A stretch of 7,789 nucleotides of DNA from assembly GCA_002401565.1 (NCBI GenBank), contig NVTL01000047.1:16179-23967 (forward strand), given 5' to 3'. A model generated the notes under the pieces. The model searched no databases and was not told the DNA's origin. It saw only the letters and a program-made list of their open reading frames with translations. Both the position numbers and the translations under genes were made by a program. Origin of the DNA: Rhodospirillaceae bacterium. GTDB taxonomy: Bacteria > Pseudomonadota > Alphaproteobacteria > Rhodospirillales > Magnetovibrionaceae. This document shows, in pieces, positions 7,328 to 7,789 of the stretch (position 1 is its first letter; every line of letters begins with the position of its first letter).

Positions 7328-7765
7328 TTAACCTGTTTGTTTTTGGGGCGGGAGTGTTTCTTGTTCAGGCTCGATGTCCGTTTGCGTCACCACAGCCACT
7401 TCTGTTTTGGGTGCAGAGGTTGGTGCAGAGGTTGTTGAGACTTTTAAGGTTTTGAGTTCTTGTTCAAGAGCCTCAACTTTTTCGCGTTCTGACCTGAGCT
7501 CACGCCGCGCCACTTCACCGTCATAGACTTGACCGCGCAGGTTCGAACGGACCCGGCCTTGACCCAGCCACGTGACAATGCTGCCCAACAAAACGCCAAA
7601 GATCATCGCGCCAAAAAACGCCAGATACAGGGGCAATTCAACCGTCAAGCCAAAGGGCCAGAGGTTCAGTTCCAAGAAATGTTTGTTATTCAGAGCAAAG
7701 GTCACCGCGGCAGCCAAAATTGGCACCAACATCAACCAAGACGCCCAAGAGAAAATACGCCGCAC
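7328..7765 (-). CDS. lapA: LapA-domain inner-membrane protein
   Basis: A small inner-membrane protein with the LapA (YciS-like) layout: membrane segment about 8-25, a short periplasmic turn with NLWPFGLTVELPL (34-46), a second membrane segment about 44-67, then a cytoplasmic coiled coil (about 84-108, EVARRELRSEREKVEALEQE). In E. coli, LapA works with LapB in control of lipopolysaccharide assembly; whether this homologue does so is inference, and no lapB lies beside it here. At 145 residues it is longer than E. coli LapA (about 100). The extra part is a Thr/Ser/Pro/Glu/Gln-rich tail (109-145) that looks disordered and contains a TSAP-TSAP repeat. The start is GTG at 7763-7765, with GGAG nine bases upstream. 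The family call rests on topology, motif and position next to pyrF. Confidence 0.86.
   Translation of the reverse strand: MRRIFSWASWLMLVPILAAAVTFALNNKHFLELNLWPFGLTVELPLYLAFFGAMIFGVLLGSIVTWLGQGRVRSNLRGQVYDGEVARRELRSEREKVEALEQELKTLKVSTTSAPTSAPKTEVAVVTQTDIEPEQETLPPQKQTG
7410..7433. repeat. perfect 12-bp tandem duplication in lapA
   Basis: GGTGCAGAGGTT occurs twice in immediate succession on the plus strand. In the lapA frame it encodes TSAP twice (residues 112-119), in the disordered C-terminal tail. It is in frame and probably arose by slippage. Confidence 0.85.
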
Positions 7766-7774
7766 GGGGCTATA

Positions 7775-7778
7775 CTCC
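7775..7778 (-). promoter_or_regulatory. ribosome-binding site of lapA
   Basis: GGAG on the minus strand, nine bases ahead of the GTG at 7763-7765. It supports GTG as the lapA start. The window ends 11 bases further upstream, so any promoter or preceding gene (often ihfB in alphaproteobacteria) is not visible. Confidence 0.6.
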
Positions 7779-7789
7779 AGCCTTTGGGG

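Overview
The window looks like chromosomal core sequence from an alphaproteobacterium, most likely in or near the Rhodospirillales. That placement rests on gene order (lapA–pyrF, then trpF–trpB–trpA–accD–folC, an arrangement common in Alphaproteobacteria) and on general protein similarity. It is inference, because no rRNA or other taxonomic marker is present. All ten genes lie on the minus strand, so transcription runs from position 7789 towards 1.

In the direction of transcription the layout is as follows. lapA encodes an inner-membrane envelope protein. pyrF encodes OMP decarboxylase. Two unrecognised membrane-protein genes of 300 and 158 codons follow, then trpF, trpB and trpA for the late tryptophan pathway. 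accD encodes the acetyl-CoA carboxylase beta subunit, and folC the dihydrofolate/folylpolyglutamate synthase. Last is the first 45 codons of an Old Yellow Enzyme-type flavin oxidoreductase, which runs off the left edge.

The genes are packed tightly. Three junctions are 4-base stop/start overlaps (ORF300/ORF158, ORF158/trpF and trpB/trpA). Four are gaps of 3 to 17 bases. Only two spacers are larger: 69 bases between pyrF and ORF300, and 65 bases between trpF and trpB. No convincing terminator is visible anywhere, so the window reads as one long transcription unit, or as nested units with possible weak internal promoters in the two spacers. There is no gene-free stretch over 300 bases and no sign of tRNA, rRNA, CRISPR, insertion sequence or prophage.

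The metabolic genes are conventional and all key residues I could check are present. TrpF makes CdRP. The trpC step that turns CdRP into indole-3-glycerol phosphate is not in the window. TrpA and TrpB then make tryptophan. AccD, PyrF and FolC supply fatty-acid, pyrimidine and folate metabolism. The part that stands out is the pair of uncharacterised membrane proteins wedged between pyrF and trpF. They are chained to trpF by overlapping stop/start codons, and the larger one is visibly more AT-rich than its neighbours. I found no convincing evidence of a wholly new system beyond that pair.
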